Positions 17,039 to 25,185 of a stretch of DNA of 25,185 bases are shown here, one piece after another. A program made the position numbers and the translations under genes. The notes below the pieces were generated by a model. That model was not told where the DNA came from and did not search any database. It was given only the letters and a program-made list of their open reading frames with translations. Each line of letters starts with the position of its first letter. The stretch's first letter is position 1. Source of the DNA: Massilia sp. UBA2604 (GTDB lineage Bacteria > Pseudomonadota > Gammaproteobacteria > Burkholderiales > Burkholderiaceae_D); contig DDKG01000136.1 of NCBI GenBank assembly GCA_002339265.1, positions 1 to 25,185 of the forward strand, written 5' to 3'.

Positions 17039-17554
17039 ATGGAATCCGCCCGCACCGCACCCGACAGGATCGCCTTCCTCGATTTCGAACTGCTGCCCGC
17101 CCAGCGCCTGCTGCTGCGCGCCGGGCGTCCGCTGCCGATCGGCGCGCGCGCCTACGACCTGCTGGTGCTGCTGGCCTCGCGGCCCGGCGAAACCGTGAGC
17201 AAGCGCGCGTTGATGGCGGGGGCGTGGCCGCATACGGTGGTGGTCGAGGCGAACCTGCGGGTGCAGATCGCGGCGCTGCGCAAGCTGCTGGGCGACGCCG
17301 GCAGCGCGATCGTCAGCGTGGCGGGACGCGGCTACGCCTTCACCGCCATGTCCACGCTCCAGGCGCCGGGCGGCGCCACGGCGTCCTGCAACGCCTCGAT
17401 GGTGGCCGGCTTGGTCAGGTGCACGTCGAAGCCGGCGGCCAGCGCCCGCGCCACGTCGGCCTGCTGGCCATACCCGGTCAGCGCCACTAGCCGCAGCGCG
17501 GCGCCCTGCTCCCCTTCACCCGCGTCAGCGCGCAAGGCCGCGGCCAGCGCATAG
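17039..17554 (+). CDS. Winged-helix (OmpR/CadC-type) DNA-binding protein, probably truncated
   Basis: Residues 10-102 form a Trans_reg_C winged helix: FLDFELLPAQRLLLRAGRPL, ARAYDLLVLLASRPGETVSKRALM, NLRVQIAALRKLLGD and VSVAGRGYAFTA. This resembles the N-terminal domain of large CadC- or ATPase-linked regulators, but no effector domain follows. After about residue 105 the frame runs antisense through the 3' end of the histidine kinase gene for 223 bp, giving a low-complexity Ala/Ser tail with no family resemblance. The ATG at 17039 is favoured because GAGG sits 6 nt upstream; one at 16997 lacks a site. Either a domain-only regulator with an accidental tail or a broken larger gene. Confidence 0.65.
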   Translation: MESARTAPDRIAFLDFELLPAQRLLLRAGRPLPIGARAYDLLVLLASRPGETVSKRALMAGAWPHTVVVEANLRVQIAALRKLLGDAGSAIVSVAGRGYAFTAMSTLQAPGGATASCNASMVAGLVRCTSKPAASARATSACWPYPVSATSRSAAPCSPSPASARKAAASA

Positions 17555-19545
17555 CCGTCCATATCGGGCAGGCCGATGTCGAGGATCGCCACCTCGGGCG
17601 GCTCGACCAGGGCCAGCGCGCGCGCCTGGGCCGCGCTGTGGGCGACCCGCACCGCGTGGCCCAGGTGGCGCAGCAGCAGCGCGCTGGCCGCGGCCGCATC
17701 CTCGTTGTCGTCGACCAGCAGGATGCGGCGTCCCGGCGCCGCCGGCGCCAGCGGGTCGGGCTCATCCGCCGCGCTCGGCGCGCCCAGCGGCAGGATCACC
17801 TCGAAGCGGCTGCCGGCGCCCGGGCCGGCGCTGTGGGCCGTGACCCGGCCGCCATGCAGCTGGGCGATCTCGCGCACGATCGCCAACCCGAGCCCGAGGC
17901 CACCGGTGCGCCGCGCCAGCGGCTGCGGCGCCTGGTAGAACGGCTCGAACACGCGCGCCAGCAGTTCCGGCGCCATGCCGGCGCCGTTGTCGCTCACGCC
18001 CAGCACCGCCTCGCCGTTCACCGCCGCCAGCGTGACGCGGGTGTCGCTGCTGCCGAAGCGGGCCGCGTTCGACAGCAGGTTGCCCAGCACCTGGGCCAGG
18101 CGGGTCTCGTCGCCATCGACCCAAAGCTCGGGCGGCGCCTCCAGCGTGACCGGTTCGCCCGGCAGCGCCGCCACCGCGTGGCGCGCCAGCTCCGCCAGGT
18201 TCAGCGGGCGGGTGTCGATCGCCAGCTTGCCGGAGGCGATGCGCGAGACGTCCAGCAGGTCGTCGACCAGGCGCCGCAGATGGGTCACCTGGCGCCGCAT
18301 GACGGCACGCTCGCGCTGGCTGCCCGGTTCATTGCGCAAGTCCATCAGGTCGAGCGAGGTCAGGATCGGGCTGAGCGGATTGCGCAGCTCGTGGCCCAGC
18401 ATGGCCAGGAAGGCATCCTTGGCCTGGCCGGCCTGGCGCGCCTGGGCCAGCGCTTCCTCGAGCGACGCCAGCAGGCGCGAACGCTCTTCTTCCTGCGCCG
18501 CGCGCCGGCTGGCCGCGGCCTCCAGCGCCTGGCCCATCTCGCGGATTTCCTTGATCCGCGACGGCGCCACCCGCACCGTGCGCGCGCTACCCAGGGCGGC
18601 AGCGCCGGCCTGCACGCTCTCGATGCGCCGCACGATGCGGCCCGACAGCCAAGAGGCCAGCGCGATGCAGGCGCTCAGCAGCACCCAGGCGCCCAGCACG
18701 TACACCGCGAAGCGCTGGAAGAAGGCCACCCCGAAGCCGGCGCTGGGGGCGCCCACCGCCACGATCCAGCCATAGCGCGGCGAGGTGGTGTAGGCGCTGA
18801 TCACCCCGTCGCCCTCGAGCGTGCTGGTGGCGCCCACGCCTTCCGGGCCGCCGCTCTTCATCAGCGCCGTCAGCGAGGCGCTGGGCGATCCGACCACGGT
18901 GCGCTCCTGGTCACGCGAGCGCGCCACCAGCGCGCCGCCGCCGTCCATCACCGCGATCACCGAATCGGACGGAATCTTCTGGCGCGCGATCACGTCCAGG
19001 AAGCGGTCCGGCTGGACCACGGCGGTCAACACCCAGGGCTGGCCGCCGGGCCCGGTGATGGGGATGCGCACCGGCACCGCCGGGCGCTTGCCCTGCCCGA
19101 GCGCGACGTGGCCGGCCATCGGGCGGCGCTGTTCCATCGCCTGGCGCAGGCTGCCGGGATCGGCGATGCGCGCCGGCGGCGACCCGTACGGCGCCATGGT
19201 GCGAAACAGCGGACGGCCAGCGGCGTCGGTCAGCACCACGCCCAGCCAGTCGGGGCGCGACAGGCGGCTGGCGGTCTCGTGGAAGCCGCGCAGGTCGCCG
19301 GCCGCCAGCTGTGGGCTCTTGGCGATGCCGCTCAGGGCCGCCACGGTGGCGTCCAGCTCGGCATCGACGGCGCTCGACAGAGCGCGCGCATGGCCGATCA
19401 TCATCCGCTCCTGTTCCTGCTCCAGGTACAGGCCGGCGCCGTGGATGGCCCAGGCCCCGAGCAGGGCCAGCGGCAGCAGGCCGATCGCCGTGAGCAGGAT
19501 CAGGAGATGTCGGAGAGACAGGACGGTTCCGGCAACGGCGCGCAT
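17332..19545 (-). CDS. Hybrid sensor histidine kinase with extracytoplasmic sensor
   Basis: The 737-aa protein has TM1 (about 12-34), a periplasmic dCache-like sensor (about 40-270), TM2 (about 278-300) and a HAMP-like linker. The HisKA H-box FLAMLGHELRNPLSPI (His385), N-box LGNLLSNAARFG, and ATP-lid motifs DNGAGM and GGLGLGLAIV follow. The C-terminal receiver has the acidic pair in LVDDNEDA, Asp656 in AILDIGLPDMDG and Lys712 in LTKP. It senses an unknown external signal and phosphorylates its own receiver. No full response regulator gene is adjacent, only the winged-helix gene on the other strand, whose end overlaps this one. The ATG at 19545 has only a weak ribosome site. Confidence 0.93.
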   Translation of the reverse strand: MRAVAGTVLSLRHLLILLTAIGLLPLALLGAWAIHGAGLYLEQEQERMMIGHARALSSAVDAELDATVAALSGIAKSPQLAAGDLRGFHETASRLSRPDWLGVVLTDAAGRPLFRTMAPYGSPPARIADPGSLRQAMEQRRPMAGHVALGQGKRPAVPVRIPITGPGGQPWVLTAVVQPDRFLDVIARQKIPSDSVIAVMDGGGALVARSRDQERTVVGSPSASLTALMKSGGPEGVGATSTLEGDGVISAYTTSPRYGWIVAVGAPSAGFGVAFFQRFAVYVLGAWVLLSACIALASWLSGRIVRRIESVQAGAAALGSARTVRVAPSRIKEIREMGQALEAAASRRAAQEEERSRLLASLEEALAQARQAGQAKDAFLAMLGHELRNPLSPILTSLDLMDLRNEPGSQRERAVMRRQVTHLRRLVDDLLDVSRIASGKLAIDTRPLNLAELARHAVAALPGEPVTLEAPPELWVDGDETRLAQVLGNLLSNAARFGSSDTRVTLAAVNGEAVLGVSDNGAGMAPELLARVFEPFYQAPQPLARRTGGLGLGLAIVREIAQLHGGRVTAHSAGPGAGSRFEVILPLGAPSAADEPDPLAPAAPGRRILLVDDNEDAAAASALLLRHLGHAVRVAHSAAQARALALVEPPEVAILDIGLPDMDGYALAAALRADAGEGEQGAALRLVALTGYGQQADVARALAAGFDVHLTKPATIEALQDAVAPPGAWSVDMAVKA

Positions 19546-19569
19546 GAGTGTTCCAGAAAGGAAACGTTC

Positions 19570-19575
19570 ATTATA
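19570..19575 (-). promoter_or_regulatory. Perfect TATAAT -10 of the hybrid kinase gene
   Basis: The minus strand reads TATAAT at 19575-19570, 24 bp before the kinase ATG. A -35-like TGGACG (four of six) lies 16 bp upstream, inside the adjacent palindrome at 19578-19598. Confidence 0.5.
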
Positions 19576-19577
19576 GG

Positions 19578-19598
19578 GTGGACGGCTCCGCCGTCCAC
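19578..19598. repeat. REP-like palindrome / possible terminator
   Basis: GTGGACGGC (19578-19586) and GCCGTCCAC (19590-19598) form a perfect 9-bp stem with a 3-nt loop. It lies between the 3' end of the Lrp-type gene and the start of the kinase gene, both on the minus strand. No T-tract follows, so it is not a standard rho-independent terminator, though it could still stop or slow transcription. Its form recalls short dispersed palindromes of this bacterial group. Only one copy was noticed in this window. Confidence 0.55.
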
Positions 19599-19646
19599 GC
19601 GTTCAACCCAAATTTGCGCTGCCAATCCGCATATATGATCTGAACG

Positions 19647-20132
19647 TTACCGAGGAATCGACAGCGCCAGGGTTTCCTTCAGCTCTTCCATCACCACGTA
19701 GCTCTTCGACTGGCCGGCGTCGGCCACGTGCAGGATCTCGCCCAGCAGGCGCCGGTACTCGGACATCTCAGGGATGCGCGCCTTGATCAGGTAGTCGAAG
19801 TCGCCCGATACCAGATGGCATTCCATCACTTCGGGAATGGCCAGCATCGCGCGCCGGAAGCGCTCGAAGGCCTTATCCGACTTCTGGTGCAGGTTGATCT
19901 CGACGAACACCAGGATCTGCATGCCCAGCGCCTGCGGGTTGATGCGCGCATAGTAGCCCTGGATCACGCCGTCGCGCTCCATGCGCTTGACCCGCTCGAT
20001 ACAGGGCGTGAGCGACAGCCCGACCTGCTCGGCCAGGTCCTTCATCACGATCCGCGCATCCTGCTGCAGGATAGACAGGATGTGCAGGTCGATCCGGTCC
20101 AGGATGCGGTTCGAGGCTTTTTGTACGCGCAT
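19647..20132 (-). CDS. dadR: Lrp/AsnC-family regulator, DadR-like
   Basis: The 161-aa protein has an N-terminal helix-turn-helix ([42 protein letters not shown]) and a C-terminal RAM ligand domain ([38 protein letters not shown]). It closely resembles E. coli Lrp in style, including TPCIERVKR and YVVMEELKE. It is divergent from dadA across 111 bp, the usual place for the Lrp or DadR activator of D-alanine dehydrogenase genes, which responds to alanine. The symbol is assigned from context. The intergenic region is A/T-rich relative to the genes and should hold its binding sites, but I could not define them by eye. Confidence 0.85.
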   Translation of the reverse strand: MRVQKASNRILDRIDLHILSILQQDARIVMKDLAEQVGLSLTPCIERVKRMERDGVIQGYYARINPQALGMQILVFVEINLHQKSDKAFERFRRAMLAIPEVMECHLVSGDFDYLIKARIPEMSEYRRLLGEILHVADAGQSKSYVVMEELKETLALSIPR

Positions 20133-20243
20133 GGGTCAATTCCGAAGTTATTTCTAAAAAGTGGCGCATTAACAGGAACAATTATGGCCTTACCCGCGAT
20201 ACGATGGCAACCTTTTCTGAACCTGGATTCTTTCGAGGAACGT

Positions 20244-21536
20244 ATGCGAGTCATCGTATTGGGCAGCGGCGTGGTCGGCGTCACCACCGCGTATTACCTG
20301 GCGCAGGCCGGCCACGAGGTTACCGTCATCGACCGCCAGCCCGGTCCGGCCCTCGAGACCAGCTTCGCCAATGCCGGACAGATCTCGCCCGGCTACGCCT
20401 CGCCGTGGGCCGCGCCCGGCATCCCGCTGAAGGCCGCCAAGTGGCTGTTCCAGCGCCACGCGCCGCTGGCGATCCGTCCCGACGGCTCGCTGTTCCAGCT
20501 GCAGTGGATGTGGGAGATGTACCGCAACTGCGACCCGGGCCGCTATGCCGTCAACAAGGAACGCATGGTGCGCCTGGCCGAATACAGCCGCGATTGCATG
20601 CGCGCGCTGCGGCGCGACACCGGCATCGCCTACGAAGGCCGCCAGCAGGGCACGGTGCAGCTGTTCCGCACCCGCCAGCAGTTCGACGGCGCGGCCAAGG
20701 ACATCGAGGTGCTGCGCGAAGCCGGCGTGGCCTATGAAGTGCTGGAAGGCGCGCAGCTGGCCACGGCCGAACCGGCGCTGGCCAATGTGGCCGACAAGCT
20801 GGTCGGCGGCCTGCGCCTGCCGAACGACGAAACCGGCGACTGCCAGCTGTTCACCACCCGCCTGACCGCCATGGCGCGCGACCTGGGCGTGCGCTTCGAA
20901 TTCGACACGACGATCCGCTACCTTAACGAGGCCGGCGGTGAAATCGCCTCCGTCATGACCGACAAGGGCGAGTTCAAGGCCAACCGCTATGTGCTGGCCC
21001 TGGGCAGCTACTCGCGCCTGCTGCTGCAGCGCTGGTTCCCGCTGCCGGTCTACCCGATGAAGGGCTATTCGCTGACGGTGCCGATCACGGACGCGGCGCG
21101 CGCGCCGGTGTCGACCATCCTCGACGAAACCTACAAGATCGCCGTCACCCGCTTCGACGACCGCATCCGCGTCGGCGGCATGGCCGAGCTGTCCGGCTAC
21201 AACCTCGATCTCAACCCGCGCCGGCGCCAGACGCTCGAACTTGTCGTCAACGACCTGTTCCCGGGCGCGGGCGACACCGCCCAGGCCAGCTTCTGGACCG
21301 GACTGCGTCCGATGACGCCGGACAGCACCCCGGTGGTGGGCGCCACGCCGCTGCGCAACCTGTTCCTGAATACCGGACATGGGACCCTGGGCTGGACCAT
21401 GGCGGCCGGCTCGGCCAGCGTGATCGCCGACCTGGTGGGCGGCAAGGCGCCGTCGATCCGGGCCGACGACCTGGCCGTGTTCCGCTACGCGGGCGCTACC
21501 GGCGCTGCCGCCGGCGGCAAGCTGGCGCAGGCGTAA
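20244..21536 (+). CDS. dadA: D-amino acid dehydrogenase small subunit DadA
   Basis: DadA is a FAD-dependent, membrane-associated dehydrogenase that oxidises D-alanine and other D-amino acids to 2-oxo acids and feeds electrons to the respiratory chain. The 430-aa protein starts [20 protein letters not shown], with the GxGxxG dinucleotide-binding motif. [22 protein letters not shown] near residue 37 is diagnostic of DadA. The C-terminal FAD contact region [35 protein letters not shown] is intact. The ATG at 20244 has GAGGA 5 nt upstream. The racemase gene follows after 4 bp, giving the classic pathway from L-alanine to D-alanine to pyruvate. Confidence 0.96.
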   Translation: MRVIVLGSGVVGVTTAYYLAQAGHEVTVIDRQPGPALETSFANAGQISPGYASPWAAPGIPLKAAKWLFQRHAPLAIRPDGSLFQLQWMWEMYRNCDPGRYAVNKERMVRLAEYSRDCMRALRRDTGIAYEGRQQGTVQLFRTRQQFDGAAKDIEVLREAGVAYEVLEGAQLATAEPALANVADKLVGGLRLPNDETGDCQLFTTRLTAMARDLGVRFEFDTTIRYLNEAGGEIASVMTDKGEFKANRYVLALGSYSRLLLQRWFPLPVYPMKGYSLTVPITDAARAPVSTILDETYKIAVTRFDDRIRVGGMAELSGYNLDLNPRRRQTLELVVNDLFPGAGDTAQASFWTGLRPMTPDSTPVVGATPLRNLFLNTGHGTLGWTMAAGSASVIADLVGGKAPSIRADDLAVFRYAGATGAAAGGKLAQA

Positions 21537-21540
21537 GGAC

Positions 21541-22662
21541 ATGCGCGAGCACGACGCCGCCGCGGCCCGCGCCGGGGCCATCCTGACGATCGACCTCGAT
21601 GCGGTGCGCGCCAACTACCGCCTGCTGCGCGAGCGCGGCGCCGCCGGCGGCGCGGCCTGCGCCGCGGTGCTCAAGGCCGACGCCTACGGGCTCGGCATGG
21701 AGCGGGTCGCGGCTGCGCTGGTGAACGAAGGCTGCCGCAGCTTCTTCGTGGCCCACCTCGACGAAGGCATCCGCCTGCGCCAGCTGGTTCCCGAGGATTG
21801 CACCATTTATGTGATGCACGGCGCCATGCCGGGCGCCGCGCGCGACTGCTTCCAGCACGATCTGGCGCCGGTGCTGAACGACCCCGGCCAGGTCGCCGAA
21901 TGGCGTGCGCTGGCGCATGGCCTTGGCCGCGTCCTGCCTGCGGCGCTCCAGGTCGACACCGGCATGTCGCGCATGGGCCTGGCCCCGGCCGATCTCGCGC
22001 GCCTGCGCCAGGACCCCGAATGGCTGCAGGGCCTGCGCCCGCAGCTCGTGATGAGCCACCTGGCCTGCGCCGACGAGCCGGCGCATCCGCTCAACGACCT
22101 CCAGCGCCGGCGCTTCGAGCAGGTGCGCGCGCTGTTCCCCGGCGTGCCGGCCAGTCTGGCCAATTCCTCCGGGGTGTTCCTGGGCGGCGCCTGGCACTTC
22201 CACCTGCTGCGTCCGGGCTGCGCGCTGTACGGCATCAACCCCCAGCCCGGCCACGCCAATCCGCTGGCGCAGGCGGTGTCGCTGGCGGCGCGCGTGGTGC
22301 AGCTGCGCACCGTGGCCGCCGGCGACATCGTAGGCTATGGCGCGCGCTACGTCGCCCCCGGCGAGCGCCGCATCGCCACCATCGCCATCGGCTATGCCGA
22401 CGGCTGGCTGCGCGCCCTCACCGGCCACTCGCAGGCTTTTGTCGACGGCGTGGCCGTGCCCTTCGCCGGCACCGTGTCGATGGACAGCATCACGCTCGAC
22501 GTCACCGGCATCGACGAGGCGCGGATCGCGCCGGGCCGGACGGTCGACCTGCTCTGCGCGCAGCAGACGGTGGACGACGTCGCCGGCCAGGCCGGCACCA
22601 TCGGCTACGAGGTGCTGACCCGCCTCGGTGCGCGCTTCCACCGTCAATATCTCGGCGACTGA
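21541..22662 (+). CDS. dadX: Alanine racemase (catabolic, DadX role)
   Basis: This 373-aa PLP enzyme interconverts L- and D-alanine. The PLP lysine is K45 in AAVLKADAYGLG, the second catalytic residue is Y266 in IVGYGARY, and the C-terminal SMDS and GYEVLTRLG motifs are present. At residue 137 (ALQVDTGMSRMG) a Gln replaces the lysine that is carbamylated in many racemases. The opening AGAILTIDLDAVRANYRLLR and FFVAHLDEGIRLRQL look more like alphaproteobacterial racemases than typical beta/gamma DadX; this is by recall. The ATG follows the dadA stop by 4 bp with AAGGA next to it, so the genes are coupled. The context suggests catabolism rather than cell-wall supply. Confidence 0.93.
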   Translation: MREHDAAAARAGAILTIDLDAVRANYRLLRERGAAGGAACAAVLKADAYGLGMERVAAALVNEGCRSFFVAHLDEGIRLRQLVPEDCTIYVMHGAMPGAARDCFQHDLAPVLNDPGQVAEWRALAHGLGRVLPAALQVDTGMSRMGLAPADLARLRQDPEWLQGLRPQLVMSHLACADEPAHPLNDLQRRRFEQVRALFPGVPASLANSSGVFLGGAWHFHLLRPGCALYGINPQPGHANPLAQAVSLAARVVQLRTVAAGDIVGYGARYVAPGERRIATIAIGYADGWLRALTGHSQAFVDGVAVPFAGTVSMDSITLDVTGIDEARIAPGRTVDLLCAQQTVDDVAGQAGTIGYEVLTRLGARFHRQYLGD

Positions 22663-22669
22663 GCGGCGG

Positions 22670-23359
22670 CTAGAACAACTCCAGGTTCGGCGAAGGCGGC
22701 GGCGCCACGCGCTTCGGCGCCAGCGGCGCCGGCCACGCTTTCATGCGCTCGGCCGGGTAATGCCGCAGGAAGCTGCGCGCGACGTCCGTATCGCGGCAGG
22801 CCAGCCAGTCCCCTACTTCTTCCTGCGCCAGCAGCACCAGCGAGCGCTTCTCGTCGCCCGGCTTGTGCATGCGCCGCATCAGCGGATGGTCGTCGGCGTT
22901 GATCGTGATCTGGGTGAAGGCGGTCGTCATCTCGCCATCGGCCTCCTGCCACTCGCGCCACAAGCCAGCCACCCAGAACAGGTCGTCGTCGGCCATGCCG
23001 ATCGCGGTGCGCTCGGCGCGCCCGCTCTCGTAGCACGGCTCATAAAACCACAGCATCGGCACCGCGCACAGCTGCAGGCGGCGCCAGGCGGGGGCGAACG
23101 AACGCCGCTCGAGCAGCGACTCAGCGCGCGCGTTCATGGTGTCGAAGGGCCTCACCTCGGGCGGGATGTGGCGCCGCGGCACCATGCCATAGCTTGCCAC
23201 GCAGACGTCCAGCGGCAGGCCAGGGGCCGCGCGCAGGATCGGCGCCGCGTAATCCTTCCAGGTCTCCTCGGGCCAGTGCCAGTCGCGCGGCAGGATGCTG
23301 AAGGCGCCAATGCGGCCATTGAATTGCTCGGGTGTCGGAGGACGATAATTGACGCACAT
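22670..23359 (-). CDS. SRAP-domain protein (YedK/HMCES family)
   Basis: SRAP proteins form a thiazolidine crosslink with abasic sites in single-stranded DNA through Cys2. Here the protein starts MCVNYRPP, so the ATG at 23359 must be used to expose Cys2 after Met removal; a longer frame upstream is rejected for this reason. Other family positions are seen: N76 in FDTMNARAES, E107 in WFYEPCYES and H165 in MRRMHKPGDEKR. At 229 aa it is near the usual length. The FYEP and RMHKPGDEKR versions differ from E. coli YedK (FYEW, HDRMP), so it belongs to a variant subgroup. The C-terminus is Pro-rich. It is convergent with the racemase gene across 7 bp. Confidence 0.9.
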   Translation of the reverse strand: MCVNYRPPTPEQFNGRIGAFSILPRDWHWPEETWKDYAAPILRAAPGLPLDVCVASYGMVPRRHIPPEVRPFDTMNARAESLLERRSFAPAWRRLQLCAVPMLWFYEPCYESGRAERTAIGMADDDLFWVAGLWREWQEADGEMTTAFTQITINADDHPLMRRMHKPGDEKRSLVLLAQEEVGDWLACRDTDVARSFLRHYPAERMKAWPAPLAPKRVAPPPSPNLELF

Positions 23360-23469
23360 GGAAAAGATCTGAAAATCGTTGTCGAATAGTAACAGTGCCG
23401 GTGAACGTGGCGTCTCACCATGGTAACTGAAGTGTAAAATGCCCCGTTCATCTTTTAGCAATCGCACCG

Positions 23470-25185
23470 ATGCCGCCCGCCAGCCTTCCCTTCCTGCCCG
23501 CCACTGACGAGACGTCACGCCTGATCCTGGCCTTCCCCTGGGACACCACCAGCCTGGGCCCCATCGAGGGCTGGCCGACCGTGCTCAAGACCACGGTAGC
23601 CCTGATCATGGCCACGCCGGCGCCGATCGTCACCCTGTGGGGCGAGGACGGCTACATGATCTACAACGACGCCTACCGGGTGTTCGCCGGCGGGCGCCAT
23701 CCGGTGCTGCTCGGATCGAAGGTGCGCGAAGGCTGGCCCGAAGTGGCCGACTTCAACGACAACGTCATGAAGGTGGGCCTGGCGGGCGGCACCCTCAGCT
23801 ACCAGGACCAGGAACTGACCCTGCACCGCAGCGGCCAGCCCGAGCAGGTCTGGATGAACCTCGACTATTCGCCGATCCGCGACGGCGAAGGCCGGATCGC
23901 CGGGGTGATGGCGGTGGTCGTCGAAACCTCGAGCAAGGTCAAGGCCGAACGCCATGTGGCGGCCGAACGCGCCCGCCTGCAGACCATGTTCGAGCAGGCG
24001 CCCGGCTTCATGTGCCTGCTCGAAGGCCGCGAGCACCGCTATTCCCTGGTCAACGAGGCCTACCGCGCCCTGACCGGCAACCGCGCGCTGCTCGGGATGC
24101 CGGTCGCCGAGGCGGTTCCCGAACTGGCCGAACACGGCATCGTCGAGCTGCTCGACCGCAGTTTCGCCGATGGCTCGACGTTCCGCGCCGAAGGCGCGCC
24201 GCTGACCCTGCGCAATCCCGGCCAGGACGGGCCGACCCGCACCCACATCGACTTCGTGCTGCAGCCGCTGCGCGACGCGGATGGCGCCGTATTCGCCACA
24301 TTCGTGGAAGGCAACGACGTCACCGAGCGCGTGACTGCCGAGCGCGCGCTGCGCGCCAGCGAGGCGCGCTTTCGCACCTTCGCCCAGGCCATGCCCAACC
24401 ACGTGTGGGCGGTGCGCGAAGATGGCAACGTCGAGTGGATCAACGACCGCGTCCACGAATACGCCGGCGCCGATCGCGAGTCCCTGCTGGGCCACGGTTC
24501 CGACCAGCTGGTGCATCCGGACGACCTGGTTCGCTACCACGCGCTGTGGAGCGCCAGCCTGGCCTCCGGCGCACCGCTCGACGCCGAGATCCGCGTGCGC
24601 CGCCATGACGGCCAATACCGCTGGCACCTGGTGCGTGCGCGCCGCTCGCCCGGCGAGGCCGGCGAAGACACCCTGTGGATCGGCAGCAGCATCGACATCG
24701 AGGAACAGAAGCGCGCCAGCGAGGCGCTGGCGGCGGTCAACGCCAACCTCGAGGAGCGGGTCGAACGCCGCACGGCCGAGCGCGACCGCATGTGGCGGCT
24801 GTCGAAGGACATCATGCTGGTGGCCGACCTGCAAGGGACGCTGTTCGCCGTGAATCCGGCCTTCACCGCGATCCTGGGCTGGAGCGAGGCCGAGGTGCTG
24901 GCCACCGCGCTGCTCGACCTGGTGCACCCGGACGACCGCGAACCCACCATCCGCCAGATCGACTTGCTGCGCCACGGCGGCCAGGTGTTCCGTTTCGAGA
25001 ACCGCTACCGGCGCAAGAACGGCAGCTGGTGCAACCTGTCCTGGACCGCCTCGCCCGACGAGCAATACATCCACGCCGTGGGCCGCGACATCAGCGCCGA
25101 CCTGGCGCAGATGGAGGCCATGCGGCGCACCGAGGCGGCGCTGCAGCAGGCGCAGAAGATGGAAACCATCGGCAAGCTGACCGGC
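23470..25185 (+). CDS. Multi-PAS sensor histidine kinase (N-terminal part)
   Basis: The frame is open from 23470 to the window end, giving 572 residues. Four PAS domains are visible at about 45-155, 172-287, 298-415 and 442-545. A short coiled coil lies at about 415-440 (LEERVERRTAERDR). The protein ends at ALQQAQKMETIGKLTG, the start of a HisKA domain of the type that continues GVAHDFNN. No membrane segment is seen, so it is a cytoplasmic multi-input sensor; signals and cofactors are unknown. The kinase core and any receiver lie outside. The ATG at 23470 has no strong ribosome site; a -10-like TAAAAT lies at 23435-23440. It is divergent from the SRAP gene. Confidence 0.9.
   Translation, partial: MPPASLPFLPATDETSRLILAFPWDTTSLGPIEGWPTVLKTTVALIMATPAPIVTLWGEDGYMIYNDAYRVFAGGRHPVLLGSKVREGWPEVADFNDNVMKVGLAGGTLSYQDQELTLHRSGQPEQVWMNLDYSPIRDGEGRIAGVMAVVVETSSKVKAERHVAAERARLQTMFEQAPGFMCLLEGREHRYSLVNEAYRALTGNRALLGMPVAEAVPELAEHGIVELLDRSFADGSTFRAEGAPLTLRNPGQDGPTRTHIDFVLQPLRDADGAVFATFVEGNDVTERVTAERALRASEARFRTFAQAMPNHVWAVREDGNVEWINDRVHEYAGADRESLLGHGSDQLVHPDDLVRYHALWSASLASGAPLDAEIRVRRHDGQYRWHLVRARRSPGEAGEDTLWIGSSIDIEEQKRASEALAAVNANLEERVERRTAERDRMWRLSKDIMLVADLQGTLFAVNPAFTAILGWSEAEVLATALLDLVHPDDREPTIRQIDLLRHGGQVFRFENRYRRKNGSWCNLSWTASPDEQYIHAVGRDISADLAQMEAMRRTEAALQQAQKMETIGKLTG

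Noticed and set aside
17638..19638. A 666-codon plus-strand frame opposite the hybrid kinase
   Set aside because: Same antisense pattern and composition; the minus strand carries intact kinase motifs.
23380..23398. LexA-like CTGT...ACAA upstream of the SRAP gene
   Set aside because: The spacing is off by one and the second half deviates from ACAG, so SOS control cannot be supported.

Overview
The window is a GC-rich, densely packed chromosomal segment that looks betaproteobacterial. Oxalobacteraceae (Massilia-like) is the best guess, from the overall style of the proteins: a CcoI/SafE/HemN block, an Aer receptor close to the enterobacterial one, dadA with a divergent Lrp-type regulator, and PAS hybrid kinases. 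This assignment is inference; there is no rRNA or other marker gene. No mobile element, CRISPR array, tRNA or rRNA gene was seen, and no gap between genes exceeds 300 bp.

Region 1 (1-6216) is a low-oxygen module. On the minus strand lie aer (aerotaxis receptor), hemN (oxygen-independent coproporphyrinogen III dehydrogenase), a SafE/UreH-like membrane protein, and the N-terminal part of ccoI, the copper ATPase for cbb3 oxidase maturation. hemN and aer each carry an FNR/ANR-type box and a -10 element with the same 32-bp centre-to-centre spacing. A YdjM-type membrane-bound hydrolase diverges from aer.

Region 2 (6218-13919) is a tripartite RND multidrug efflux operon on the minus strand: adaptor, AcrB-like pump and outer-membrane channel, followed by two tandem TetR regulator genes. 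The leader region upstream of the adaptor holds two related 16-bp pseudo-palindromes that look like TetR-family operators. A MAPEG-family gene diverges from the operon.

Region 3 (13916-19638) is mixed. It holds an exported ThuA-like protein and a tandem-domain universal stress protein preceded by a perfect FNR box. A hemerythrin-like gene with lost iron ligands abuts the stress-protein gene. Then come a flavin reductase-like protein, a winged-helix regulator that seems truncated and runs antisense into its neighbour, and a hybrid histidine kinase.

Region 4 (19647-22662) is a D-alanine catabolic locus: an Lrp/AsnC regulator (DadR-like) divergent from dadA and an alanine racemase gene. Region 5 (22670-25185) has a SRAP (YedK/HMCES-like) protein and the start of a multi-PAS sensor kinase that runs off the window.

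The most interesting threads are the repeated FNR-type architecture (hemN, aer, usp plus degenerate hemerythrin), a perfect 10-bp hairpin in the predicted hemN leader, the double operator paired with two TetR genes, and the truncated winged-helix gene that meets a receiver domain tail to tail.
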